From Hyphodiscus hymeniophilus (Eukaryota > Ascomycota > Leotiomycetes > Helotiales > Hyphodiscaceae): a DNA stretch of 64,000 bases. The stretch's first letter is position 1. Each line of letters starts with the position of its first letter. Both the position numbers and the translations under genes were made by a program. Of this stretch, positions 23,647 through 35,133 are shown piece by piece. The DNA is taken from contig VNKQ01000009.1 of assembly GCA_016508695.1 (NCBI GenBank), forward strand, positions 1-64,000, read 5' to 3'. The notes beneath the pieces are model-generated. The model worked only from the letters and a program-made list of their open reading frames with translations, did not search any database and was not told the origin of the DNA.

Positions 23647-24243
23647 ATGGTCGAATTAGTAGAAGTCGAGGATGAATCCTTCGAGTCCAAGCAGACTGGC
23701 CCAGACGACGACGATGAATACTACACTGATACCGGTACGCAAATGCCCGCCAACGACCAAGAAGCTTTCCGCTGACATTCGAACTAGATTCTGAAATCTC
23801 CACGGATGATGAAGACAACATAGCCGACGAAGAGACCTTTACCGATCGGATTCTCGCCCTGCGTGACATGATTCCTCCTACCACTCGATCATACATCGCC
23901 AATACGGTTGATTCAACTACAAGCTGGGTCAAGTCTGGATTGGTCTTCAGTGGCAAGACTCTCTGGGTTGTCAGTACGAGTGCGCTACTGTTGGGTGTGC
24001 CGTGGGCGTTGGCTTTTGCGGAGGAGCAGCAGATGGTTGAGTTTGAGAAGGAGAACCGAATGAGGGAGATGGGTGGCGAGGTACGTTTTCATCCCAGCGA
24101 CTCCTCACCAGCACAGAATGAGAGTTCTGCTGGATGCTGATGATTGCGACTAACTCTCAAAACAGCTCCTCGCCTCTGGAGGCAACACGGCGGGCGCTTT
24201 GAATGCCCAGCTCGGTGCGCAACAGGGAAAGCCAGCTTTGTAA
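23647..24243 (+). CDS. TOM22: Mitochondrial import receptor subunit TOM22
   Basis: Three exons: 23647-23734, 23788-24080 and 24166-24243, with introns of 53 and 85 bp; 152 aa. TOM22 is the central receptor of the outer-membrane TOM complex, taking presequences from Tom20 and anchoring to Tom40. The acidic N-terminal cytosolic domain (VELVEVEDESFE, DDDDEYY, DDEDNIADEET) fits presequence binding. The segment ETFTDRILALRDMIPP is the conserved region before the membrane span. One transmembrane helix follows (about residues 86-105, KTLWVVSTSALLLGVPWALA) with the conserved proline in the middle. A short intermembrane-space tail ends the protein. Length matches fungal TOM22 (about 150 aa). Confidence 0.95.
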
Positions 24244-24661
24244 TGATGGATTCGGACGGAGGGCCTTGAATGTGGGAATATGGAGGATAGGGTGCATAAG
24301 ACGGCTGCATTGTACATCTAGTGTTGGGAAAGGAGCGTGTAATTCCAAGGGCTTTTCCGTCCGCCCCCGTGTTGTATTTTAGGGAACTCATCTCACGAGC
24401 AATCGATCATGTTCTATATTCGCCATTCTAGATTGTAATGAACTTGATGCCTTTTTTATGATAGTGAATTTGACCCCGAAAATTTCAACAACCTTTCACT
24501 ATTAAAAGCAAAGTTTCACTGATCCCTACATGATTCGTCCACTCATGCAAGGCTGTGCTTTCCTTGCTTGAACATCAACCTTGAAAATTGCATCAAGTTT
24601 CATCTCTTTACATTCATCCAAAACCTCCTGTCCAACTCTTCCATGCTCCCTATCTCTCCAG
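24244..24661. other. Short intergenic region
   Basis: Holds the TOM22 3' UTR (TTTTTTATGATAG near 24453) and the upstream region of the bestrophin-type gene. Nothing else seen. Confidence 0.6.
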
Positions 24662-26549
24662 ATGTCTGAAGCTTTCAGACGTCGCGTGTCAATCCTGCCT
24701 ATCAAGAGGTTCAGCCAAACTCCGGAACGAAGACGTAACTCTACGTACCCGTTGGCGAACTCGTCCAGGAAGAAAGATAGACGGTCAGTAATTCTCTTGG
24801 ATGATACTCTCTGACCAGAATTGACACCGTCCAGATGGCCTCTTGTGCTTAGATTCTCCAAAGGCTCGGTCCATCGAGGTATGCCGATAAACTCGAGAAT
24901 GATCAGCACGTGCTAAGCCCGTGATAGCAATCCTCTTCCCCGTCTTGGTCCACGCCTTGATTGCTGCGTTCGTTGTTTACGTGAATCAGCATATCAATAG
25001 TGATTTCAATCTTCCTAGCAGTATCGTAAGCACGCGATCCCTTCGTTGAATGCGCCCTACCAACAAAATCTAGATTCCATCCCTATCAATCGTCGTTGGT
25101 TTGATGCTCGTCTTCCGAAACCAGACTGCATACTCCAGATTCTGGGGAGGTCGATGTCACATCAATACCGTTACTACAGCCATCCGATGTCTTTCACGTC
25201 AGATCCTCGTACTTGTCCCAGGACCAGCTGCGCCTCCTGCACTCTCTGCGTCCATGTCGTCGATCGACCTCATGGGCTTACCTGGGAGCCGAACTCCTAA
25301 GTTTTCCTCCCCAAGTACAACTCCGAAGCATGTTCTCGCGAAAAACGATGAGTTCAGGACTATCGAAACAGTCAAGATCTTAATCGCGATGCTGTATACC
25401 ATCAAGAACCATCTGAGGGCTGAGTGGGGTGTCGCATTGAGTCCTGGAACCAGTCTCACAGAGGATGGACAACAGACTGATACGGAAGAGTATAAGGACC
25501 TGTTACCACCTGGGTTGAAAGGATACGAACACCGAGGGCTGGGCTTGACGTTGCAGTTGGCAACTTTTGTTGAAGCATTTATACGGATGGGCGTCAAGAA
25601 GTATTTGCTCCTTTATTCAATGCACCTACAACATTGAATAGCCAAATTGCTCACATCTCTAGGGACTGGTTCCACAATGCAGCTTCTTCATCCATGCTTG
25701 GAGAGCTCAATACGTTGACTTCTGCTTACGGTAGCATGGAGGTTATCCGACTAGTTCCTATCCCAGTCGCTCATTTGTAAGAAGATCTTATGGGTTCCCC
25801 GCCGTTAACATAGCTGACTCTATCTAGGATCCATCATAAACAAACGTTGGCATTGTTTTGTGGCATACTACCATTTGCCATGGCATCTGAAATGGATTGG
25901 TGGGCAGTGCCACTGACGGCTTTCGTTGCATTCACCCTGTACGTTCCAGATCTCCCCTCCAAGATCCCGTTTGATTCCTAATAGTTATGGCAGATATGGC
26001 ATTGAAGGCATAGCGCAGACCTACGAGGATCCGTTTGGCGTTGCTAAAATCGACATTAACGTGGATGACATTGTCGAAGATGCACGAAGAGAAGTCGAGG
26101 TCCTCCTTAATTGCTGGCAGACCCAAGGCAGCTCCGGAGGGATATTCCGTAATCATATCGGCGAAGTCCCGACTTCGGAAGCAAGCAGCGAATACTACAG
26201 TGATGATCCGAGCGGTCAGGATAGTAGTGGAGACACTTCGAATAATGTGCGGTTTGTGATCAGTGATCTGACCCAAGGTAGCAAAGGAGTGGTGGGAAGG
26301 ACCAGTATGTTGAGTGTCGTCAGTCCGGGCACTGTGAAAGGCCCTACGAGCAGCGACGATTATTTCGCCGCCGAAGAAGGAAATGCCGGAGGCTTCGATC
26401 TCAGAAAGGAAAGCGCTCTATCCCCAGGAGCTTCACCGTTGAGGAATGCTATAGGGGGTGGGTATAATAGCACGGAGGATAGTAGAGGCAAAGGCGAAGT
26501 CAAGGTCGCGGAGGGAGGGAAGAAACTTGCATGGAGTGACGGAGGGTGA
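24662..26549 (+). CDS. Bestrophin/UPF0187-type anion channel
   Basis: Seven exons: 24662-24783, 24835-24878, 24928-25025, 25074-25600, 25663-25776, 25828-25938 and 25994-26549. All junctions are GT-AG and in phase; 523 aa. The family forms chloride-type anion channels in membranes. Evidence includes the basic N-terminus, the first membrane segment AILFPVLVHALIAAFVVYV, and the family core SLSIVVGLMLVFRNQTAYSR followed by FWGGR. The second membrane pair comes around LALFCGILPFAMASEMDWWAVPLTAF. The closing family motif is YGIEGIAQTYEDPFG, matching the acidic cluster that binds Ca2+ in animal bestrophins, though Ca2+ gating is not shown here. The hydrophilic tail (about 150 aa) is Ser/Asp-rich and specific to fungi. 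A Pro/Ser/Ala loop (PGPAAPPALSAS) interrupts the cytosolic part. Confidence 0.88.
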
Positions 26550-27167
26550 TTGCTCATAGCGACGGGCGTCGACTTCTGTTTGAGCTTATTCAGTTGCATA
26601 GCGTAGAGAATATTTGCTAGAGTGCGCTACCCAGCCTCTGGAGAGTACAGACATTCAATATGATCTCAAAATACCGTCACAACTCGCACGCTGTAAGGGC
26701 GTCTGAAATGGTTCCGTGATTTCAAGTCTTTTTAGCGACTAAGTTTCTGTTGCTCAATCCTGAAGTGAAGACTGATTCTCAACTACTCCTTCCATCTGAG
26801 AACAGAATGATGTTAGCATTCATGGCGTAACAATCTGTGAAATTCTACTGTACTGTGGAGTTCCATTCAGTTGACCGGAGGAGAATGTCACGTGATCACG
26901 TGTCTAGCGTCACGACTCTCAAGCTACCTTACATATGCTAAAACTGATCCAGTAGCGATCACAAATTTCTACGTATTCATTATTTGACAAATATTCAGTC
27001 ACTTCAACTGCAACTAAAGGCAGGTTCTCTTATCTTTGTCGTCGCTGGACTAAGTATTTCGTGCGATTGCAGTCCTCGCGCGGCAGACCTGGTACACTCC
27101 TTTGACCACCCCGCCGTGTTCCTCTTCAAATCTCCCACCTCGCCCTTACCCTCACCCAAAGGGCAAG
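26550..27167. other. Intergenic region with palindromic E-box
   Basis: Contains the 3' UTR of the channel gene and the promoter of the DUF4211 gene, including the double CACGTG element listed separately. Confidence 0.6.
26888..26903. promoter_or_regulatory. Overlapping double CACGTG palindrome
   Basis: CACGTGATCACGTG (26889-26902) is a perfect 14-bp palindrome with two E-boxes centred 8 bp apart. It lies about 266 bp upstream of the DUF4211 ATG. CACGTG is bound by bHLH factors such as Cbf1 in yeasts; the factor here is unknown. Confidence 0.55.
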
Positions 27168-29717
27168 ATGTCCTCAAATCTAGCGCGCCAGGCCGCACGG
27201 CGCAAGCAACAGACGCGTTTGACGTTCGATCCTATTGACCGCGATCTCCGCAGCTCCTCGCCGGCAACGAATCTGTCCCCCGCAAACGTTCGCTACCATC
27301 TCCCAGACGAGCGCAACACACCCACGTTGAGCAGGAATACACATGTGATCGATGAGGAAGAAGAGAGTGACGATCCTTTGTCTTCTTCTAAGAATAGCAA
27401 TATTATGAAGTCGGCGAAAGGTAAAAGGAAAGCCAAGGACGGCAGACTTCCTTTCACGGCTCTGCCTACTCCGGTGAAAAGCTCGCAGACGATGACAAGG
27501 GGAGGTGCTGCATCTCTGAAGAGTAAGTGGTCACTTGAGCGAGATAAGTCACAGATTTGTTCGTTTTGTTAATTCACCTCCGACTTTAAGCTAAACCCAT
27601 GGTTACTTGAGCGTTTCTAACCCATCATTATAATAGATTTAAGCATCGATGTGCTTAGCGAGGACGAGATTGAAGGCAATAGGATCCGGGCCGAACATCG
27701 GAACCGTAAGGGGTTTACAAATACACTGGGTACTTCTTCAGTCAGACGTGGTTCAAGAAAAGAGGTTAATCTGGACGAATCTGATGGATCGCCACCCGAA
27801 GATGAAATCGAAACTCCGTCAAAGAGAAAGAAGGGAAAGCAAAAGGCTACGTCCTGGAACCATTATCCTGACCTGGCTCGAGAGGATGAGGAAGTGGAAG
27901 ATATTTCTGCCTTGCCCCAGCGAACCTCCCGATCAAGAAAGACCTCTAACGCCCCGAGATCAAAGACGAGAGGGCGAAGACAGAAGTCAGTTACATTGTC
28001 TAGCAGTACAGACAATGAATCAGCATCTCCAGTCGCAGAGATGCAGCCAAACTACAAGGCAGGGAAACATGGAAAGCAAGTCCAAGCCACGGATGAAGAC
28101 GAAGATGACGATAATGTTCCTATCGCAAGCTCTTCGAGAAGACAACAGAGGTCGAATGGTATCGAAAATGAAGAGAGCGATGCCGACCTACCTGTTGCTC
28201 GCAAGTTAATGGGCTACTCTAACTCACCAGCCAGCGGCATATCCAAGGCCCAGGCTATTTCAATTGATGATGAATCCGATGAAGATGTTATTCTAAGCTC
28301 GGTCAACAAACGGCGGGCAAGACCCACTGCTCAAGACGATGAACAGGGTGGCGGAGAATTCATCAGCTCACCCTTGGAAAAGCCGGGAAAGCGCGGACAT
28401 CCAATCGTCACCGATAGCGAGGATTCTGATGTACGAACATCCCCTCTAAAGCGGCAAAAGCGCATCGAGAACGATGAAGAAGAGGACGAGGACAGCGAGC
28501 TCCTACCTGTTAGGGATATCCGATCCAGTCGCAAGACGAAATCAACTGCGAGCAGTAGCGCGAGCACAATTCCAAGTCGAATTACCAGACAGGTCAAGGG
28601 CCGCAAGCACCGCACAGAAAGGGAGAAGAAAATGGAGCTACTTAAACGCAAGCGTGCAGGTGAAAATGTCGAGGAGCTTACTGACTCAGAAGCTTCTTCG
28701 GGGCCCAAGAGAGGAATCTACGACTCCGACTCAAACTCGGACCTTGAAATACTCGACGAATTCGAAGACGAGTCCGAACCTGAGGCCATTCCGAAGCCCA
28801 AAAAGAAGGCCTCATCGATGGAAAACGGCATTTATGACTCGGACTTCGTGGTCGAGGATGACGAAGATGGCCCTCTAGGTGTCCCACTCGGTCTCCTCGA
28901 TATTCCCTTACAATATAGACACGCAGCCCACAAGCCGATGAAAGAGCACTTCAAGGACGCTATCGAGTGGATGGTGCACCGCAAAATTGACCCGGCCTTC
29001 TCTCGTAACGACGAGGTTTATCTTCAAGCTTTCACAAAGCTCGACGATGAATACATGGGCTATGCAAAGAGCAAGTTCGTGTCATCCCAATGGACAGCCG
29101 ATTTCACCAGAGCGATTTATGCTCGACCAATTTTAGTTGAAAGACCATGTGGCCCAGGTGAGGGATACACGGTCGAGGGACTTCCTAAGTGTGACGTCTG
29201 CAATCACCGGAAGCACCTCCCTAAATTTGCGCTTCATTTCGAGGGCAAAGCGTATCATAAAGCCACTCTTGAGGAAGTTGAGCGTCCGGACTCGGAGGAC
29301 AGCAATTCAGAATCGGATTCGGATGAAGCGATGAGTCTGAATAGTAAAGGCCATTCACTTCCTGCTGAGGACAAGGAGTGGTTCTCTGGAATGTATGTCC
29401 CTCCCGTATCTTTATCCCTGTGCATATGATTAATCATTCAAAACAGCGTGTGCAGAAACAACGCTCAACTTGCCCATTCCCTTATTCACTGGAAATATGC
29501 CCTTAATGAATGGGTTATCGACCAGCTCGAGACCGAAGGCTACCTTACACCCGAACAGCTTGCTGAGAGGGAAAAGATGAAAGCCAAGAAACGACGAGAA
29601 TATGCGAATGCTTTGGTCGATGGTTGGGAGGAGACAGGTATTATCAAGAACCTGTATGCTGACTTCAAACGCCAGCTTGAGTCAGCGAGGGAGTCGAAAC
29701 AAGGTCGGTGGGAATAG
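27168..29717 (+). CDS. DUF4211-domain nuclear protein
   Basis: Three exons: 27168-27522, 27637-29392 and 29447-29717, with introns of 114 and 54 bp; 793 aa. The first ~520 residues are disordered, very rich in Ser, Asp, Glu, Lys and Arg, with repeated acidic SD/ED clusters next to basic KRKK-type patches, typical of chromatin-associated proteins. A PIP-box-like start (QQTRLTFDP at about residue 14) is notable. The folded part begins at FVVEDDEDGPLGVPL. It runs through PMKEHFKDAIEWMVHRKIDP, KLDDEYMGYAKSKFVSSQW and an FTRAIYARP segment. A C-x2-C pair (CDVCNHRKHLP) and a late C/H pair around VCRNNAQLAHSLIHWKY may bind zinc. This matches the DUF4211 family as I remember it. Molecular function is not established. 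Confidence 0.85.
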
Positions 29718-30285
29718 GGGAATGCAAAGGCTCTGGTGGCGGTGAAGATTAATGTGAGCTGCTTTTGCGATTTTGCCTATGATTTTTGACTGAAAGTCGG
29801 AGCATCATAATTCTGGGATGGTCTTACAACGGGAATTCTCATGACTTTGTTTCGACAGCACCAGCTGGCTCGATGCTCGCGAGATCACGATATCCAAGAG
29901 CGTGATGGTTGTATTGATGATTTCACGACGAGACGACTCATAATAATATACCCGATTTCTATCAACTTTCCCGCTTTACACTTTATGCTGTTGCGGGGCA
30001 GACTGCTATACTTCAATATCCTTGCTCTCCTTGCATTTTCGCAAAGCTAGCCTCTTCATTCTGCGCCCTAATGAGACAGGTTCTCACGCGAGCTGTTCCC
30101 ATCCATACCTCCGATCCTGATCGAGCAAGATTATCACGAGGGAGGACTTTTAACTGGCACTTTATATAGCAACTGATCACTGTGCCCTCCTTTTATTTCA
30201 TGTTGACGTCGAAGAATGATTCCGAACCAAGACCTCGAAAATAGCTTGGATGGCAACAAAACAACGTAGCTCCTGTTTCTCCCAC
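29718..30285. other. Convergent intergenic region
   Basis: 3' ends of the DUF4211 gene (plus) and the APH-like gene (minus). Only short unrelated open frames. Confidence 0.6.
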
Positions 30286-31640
30286 TCAGGCGAATAAGTG
30301 CTTCGAGGCCGTCCCTTGAAAGTACACTGCATCCCTCTCCCAACCTCTAACAACCCAGTCTCGCCCAATCTCTACTACAGTCTCGACTTGTTCTCTCGTT
30401 CCCCAGCCAGCAACTCGCGAGCCCCAGCATATCAAATGAGCACCGGCATGGATGGCCGTTTTGAACGCTAGTTCTTCATCAATTTTTCCATACCCCTCCA
30501 CGAACGACTCGATCAGCCAGACTCCAGCATCAACGTCTTTGAAATGCTTTAGTTCGAACAGTTCCGCAAACATCTGACCCAGATCGAAGGCAATGGAGCT
30601 GAGCTGAGCCATTTCCCAGTCAATGACGAAGACTGTCAGGGGCTCCGTGGGAGGGGGAAAGGGTGTGTTTGGGAGGAGGACACTGGCTTCGTCAGCTTCA
30701 GTTCTACAATCCCTCTCACCTTATCTCAAGTGACCTCACTTTCCGCTCCAAAAGTCCCCATGGATCAGACTTCCCCTTTCCGTGTCTAGCTCCCCTCTCG
30801 TCCTCTCCGCAACCGCTTCAAACACCTCTTTGGATCTTCCCAATATCTCGGGGAACCGTTCTACCGTCCCTACCAGGTTCGTGTAGTTGATCATGTACTT
30901 TAGCTCCCTCATAGCATCATTACCTTCCATCTTCTTTCTCAACCCAGCTTGCTCGGGTGCCGCTGCCCAGGTATGGAAGTTTCGGGTCCACGATCCGAGA
31001 ACGTAGCCGAGACGCCTACACTGAGCTTGGGTGAGGGCGTGTGTCAAGGTGTAGGTTTTGAGCTCTGTTGAAGTAGGTATATCGGAGTATACTTGCGTGT
31101 TGGTGTCCTGGGAGAAGAGGAATAGATGTGGTGTTGTGATTGTTACACCTTGGTTCGTGGTAGCCTGGAGCTGGTCTAATGCCGAGAGGATGATTTGTTC
31201 GTAGTCCTGCCACTCTATTAGCCCCTCGGCTTGTATACTCGTTTAACAGCAGTTTCGATTGAATGGTCCAAACGGATGATATTGAGGAAGTAACGTCACT
31301 CAATAGGGACTTTCATTTCATCTCTACGCTCGCCTGTTCGACGGATCAAGGATAGATAAATAGGTTCGCCTTTATCTCCCACCCATAATCCACGATGCAA
31401 AACAAAACGAAAACCTACCGAGCGAGAAGTGGTGAGTTTGAACCCCGGATTACTCGCAACATATCCCTCGGTATGCTTGATGACAACAGTCCTGGTCCCA
31501 TCTTCAAGGGCCCTCGTCAACGTCCCGCGGTAGACAAAGTTGGCTGTACCACCGGAGAGCCTGTCTAGAGACGTACACGCGTACGGACCATGTCTGAGAG
31601 AGTCGAGGACTTTGGCCGAGATGTTTTCCGTTGCTTCCAT
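30286..31640 (-). CDS. Aminoglycoside-phosphotransferase-like (APH fold) kinase
   Basis: Three exons on the minus strand: 31640-31419, 31206-30740 and 30682-30286, giving 361 aa. Splicing rebuilds the family signatures. Intron 1 (212 bp) joins LTTSRS to DYEQIILSAL. Intron 2 (57 bp) completes HGDFWSGN, with catalytic Asp225 and Asn230, and FVIDWE follows with the metal-binding Asp251. A Lys in VVIKHTEGY (about residue 50) fits the ATP-site lysine after a Gly-rich GGTANFVYRG loop. These enzymes transfer phosphate from ATP to small molecules; in fungi the substrates are mostly unknown, and antibiotic resistance should not be assumed. The ATG at 31640 has a strong context (ACCATGG). The frame is open to 31793 upstream. 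Intron 1 is long for this region, and a short extra exon in it cannot be ruled out. Confidence 0.82.
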
Positions 31641-32309
31641 GGTTGTTGATTTGGCGATGAGCTCCGTGTTGAAGAATTCGTGGCTGAGTGAGGGGGTGAG
31701 GAGTAGGACCAGTTGGTGCTCAGCGTCAGAAGCGTCTTTGGTGAAGATTTGGCCCAGTTGAGCGCAAAAGAGCGGAATCCTGCGGCTTTTCACTCACAGA
31801 CTCGATCGAGCTCCCGAGAAGAATCGTGGTCAACATGCATCATGTATGTAAGCCACCGCAGTACTCATGAGTCACACCACGGGAGATGATCTGAAGCTGC
31901 ATAAAGACGGCGTATTCTTTGTCCTCTACTAGCTGGAGACCCCGAATTCTCAAAGGGTGTGTTCGGCTTAGTTGGTGTCCTTTTGTTAGATCTAGAGCGT
32001 TGGGTACGGTATGATGAGCAAGGAGGAGGATCAACCCGCTTCCTCATGACGATCTCCCGCCGTCAAGCATATCTGCATACTCCGTATCTCAGTCCAGTTT
32101 CACAAGGATTCGGATGCGGATGCTTGAATAGGTATCTTATTTTTGGCCGATATTTATACCAGCCCTGGCAATAAGCATGCCACACTGTCAACCAAACTCC
32201 GCTTCGCACCCTGAAGCCATCCAAATACCATGCAATGCCCCAGCCAAGTCAAGACCGTTCCCACTTGTTTTTTATGCAACGCCGCCCATTCGCAAAAATT
32301 CAACCATAC
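31641..32309. other. Intergenic region
   Basis: Promoter of the APH-like gene and 3' UTR of EDC3, both on the minus strand. No further gene. Confidence 0.6.
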
Positions 32310-34560
32310 TCACTCTCCTTGAAACCGCATTCCAACGACCCAACTACCCTCAAATTCAACACCCCTCCTAACTCGCGTGCCGGCTTTCTTCCATACTGCA
32401 GCGCCAAGTCCTACATCAGCAACGAAAAGCTGCCATTCACCACCCTTACCGCCGTCCTCATCAGCGACACCCTCACCCAGCGCCATGGCATCCAGCAAAC
32501 CCTTCTTTGGAGCCCCCATAGCCACAACATACTTCGCATTGATGTACAGCTGTCTCCCATCAATGATGCTGACTTTTCCAGTTGTCGGATCAATACCGGT
32601 AGGGATATCGATCGCTAGGACAGATGCTTTCGAGCGATTTGACCACTCGATGAGCTCGTACGCTGTAGCTTGATCGCCAGTCCGTAGCTCTTCAAATGAG
32701 ATTGTCAGCCCGAGTAGACCATCGATGATGAGTTCGATGGGTGCATTTAGAGTTTTGACGTATTCTATGAGTTCGGCTTTTGTGACCAGCTTCCCGCCAA
32801 AGCCTCGGAAGGTCTTCAATTGACGTCTGAGGCCGACCAGCAGCTCTGCTTCCCGCTCAAGGCCGAGTACGCAGACAACGACGTTCATACCATGGTTTCG
32901 AATATGTCGGGCGGCTGCGACAGCTCGAAGACCGCTTTTGTTATTCCCAGCGAGAACGACAACGGTAGGTATAATGGTGGTTTTGCCTTGTGTCAGGCCG
33001 CGGCCACCTGCGTTGAGAGCAGAGAGGGCAACTTCAGCGACACCTCGACCAGCATTTTCAGACATCATGTCTTCCGAAAGGCCCAGCTCATTATCCGCAA
33101 TGTTTTCGAGATTAAGCATTTGGAGAGCTGATATAGGTTCGCAACGTCGATCTGACGGCACGAGGAAGAATGACGGATTTGAAGTTACAGGAATCTAGGT
33201 TGAAGTTAGCTACCGTGTTTAAACATGGAGACTTGTTGAATACTTACAGAGAGAGTCCGAGCAGGTTGTAATGTGGGTATCGAACTTCCTTTCCGCGATA
33301 CTGATAGTGGTCTTCTGCCCACGGTAGCCCTGCTCTCAGCCCTGCGAGAATGCCGTCCACTGCCAGAGTCTCGCTGAATAGTTCTCTCCTCTTCAATATC
33401 ACTGGTCTCGCTCTGCCACGCATCTTTTGCCTTGGTAGTCCCATCAAGAACATTTTCAGTATAGTGCAAGTTCTTTCCGCCTGCAGTGCCAGGCTTCGGT
33501 TTAGGTAATCGATTAAGCGACACCAGACGCTCGGCATCCGGGATTCCATCCTCTGCCTGTATCTGCGTGAAAACGGTCTTCTTGTCGAATTTTGCTAGAC
33601 TCCCCGCGAAGTCGAAATCGCCCATATCTTGCACATCCGTCGCATCTTCCGTGGCCCACCCATTCTCATCCACCCTTCCATTGCGTTTGCTGTTTTTGAG
33701 CGTGGTAAATGGCTGGAAAGAAGGGTTAGGTTCAAGCAGAGGAGTTTGTCGCCAGCCTTTCGATCTCTGAGTCTCTTTCGCAGGCACAACATCCGGATCA
33801 AGTGCCTCCTCAGCCCTCCGTGGTTTCCGATGCCTTCGGGGTCTCTTTTGCTTGCCAGCTGGTTGTACAGTAGATATCTCTACTTGTTCGTCCAAAATGA
33901 GACCTTCCGCAACCCCGTCCGTATCGATGTCCGCAATATGTATCTTCTGGACTTGTTCCACTAATGTGACAGATGTGCTCCCCTTTCGTCCCGTTGCAGT
34001 TGGAGTGGAATCAAGCCGCGCCATCGACACCAAATTGAATGGCTCCGCCAATGTCGCAGCGGGGGTGTTATCCTTGAGCACTTGTTCTTCCCTCCCGGTG
34101 GCCGTGCGCGCCGAATCCTTTCTCTCCATTGAAATAGAATTCCATTGTGTGGGAGCTTGAAGTAGAGAATCTTTCGACGCAGGCGTAGGTCTCTTCCCCA
34201 TACTTAGAATCGCAGGGTCTTCAAACGTCTTTGGCTTTTGGGACGCAGGAGGCGGGGCCTGAACCGGATGAGCTTTTGCAACCGGCGGAGGGGCGGCGTT
34301 TTCGTTGACTGCTTCGACCAGCTCGATGATTTCCGCAGCATTAATTGTAAACTCGGGGACGAATTTACCATTTGCTGGGCACACGACTAAACGTGAACGG
34401 TTAGGATTATTTAAGCGTCGAGAGGGCCACATAAGAGCTCACCATTCCGCAAGGTCAAGCTCTTGCCGGGCTCAATGCTGTTAACTACACCCCGTAGCTG
34501 CGCGCCTGGCGGGGAGCTGAGCGTCACCAGCATGGTAAGTCCTATAAACTGGCTTGACAT
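32310..34560 (-). CDS. EDC3: Enhancer of mRNA-decapping protein 3 (Edc3)
   Basis: Three exons on the minus strand: 34560-34443, 34386-33248 and 33194-32310, with introns of 56 and 53 bp, all phased; 713 aa. Edc3 is a P-body scaffold that stimulates Dcp2 decapping and binds the helicase Dhh1. Domains in order: N-terminal divergent LSm domain (residues 1-75, MSSQFIGLTMLVTLSSPPG, then VVNSIEPGKSLTLRN). A long disordered Pro/Thr/Lys linker follows. The FDF motif region (around 280-330, GDFDFAGSLAKFDKKTVFTQI) is the Dhh1-binding element. The C-terminal YjeF_N Rossmann-like domain is encoded by exon 3 (residues 420-713, VVVLAGNNKSGL, then AIDIPTGIDP) and dimerises in characterised Edc3. The exon boundary falls just before the YjeF_N domain. 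Confidence 0.93.
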
Positions 34561-35133
34561 CTTGTAGGGCGTGTAATTCCCACCCAGTTGACCGTAGAAG
34601 AAGAGTTTATGGCATACAAGACGTAGGCAATGTGAATTGTCTTGAAGGAGCGGAGGAAGTTCAGTCAGCTATGTCCGACATGCGAGAACGATAGTCAGCC
34701 GCAGGAGAAGGGTTTGGGGTTGACTGTTGGGACGCAAGTGGCTGTGGATGTGCACAATTGTGAATTAAGTTGCGGCGGGACAGAGATCGGGACATTTTTT
34801 GGGGTAAATGAAGCTTGCCGTAGCGCCGAATCAACCACCCATGTCTGCCGTGTTTGGACCCCACGACATCAAAGTCCACAAGATTTGACGATTCGGTGTC
34901 ATCTTGATCTTTTGATCTTTACTATAATCTGTTCATGATTGAGATATAATAAAAGCGACGTCTAACCTGGATTTTCATTCCATCTCCACAAAAAGGCATG
35001 TGCCAACAGTTATGTCTGCTCATCTTGCCACACTTGGGCAAGCAACCTTGAAGACTCCAGCAAATGCGATAGCAAAATCTCACAGGGGAAACAAGCAGCA
35101 TGAGACCCTCTCAGTCAAATGCTTGACGTATCA
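34561..35133. other. Intergenic region
   Basis: EDC3 promoter and PIF1 3' UTR, both minus-strand. An open frame on the plus strand (34642-34938) has no family features. Confidence 0.6.

Noticed and set aside
30286..31640. Call as an antibiotic-resistance gene
   Set aside because: The APH fold is shared by many fungal kinases of unknown substrate; nothing points to drug modification.
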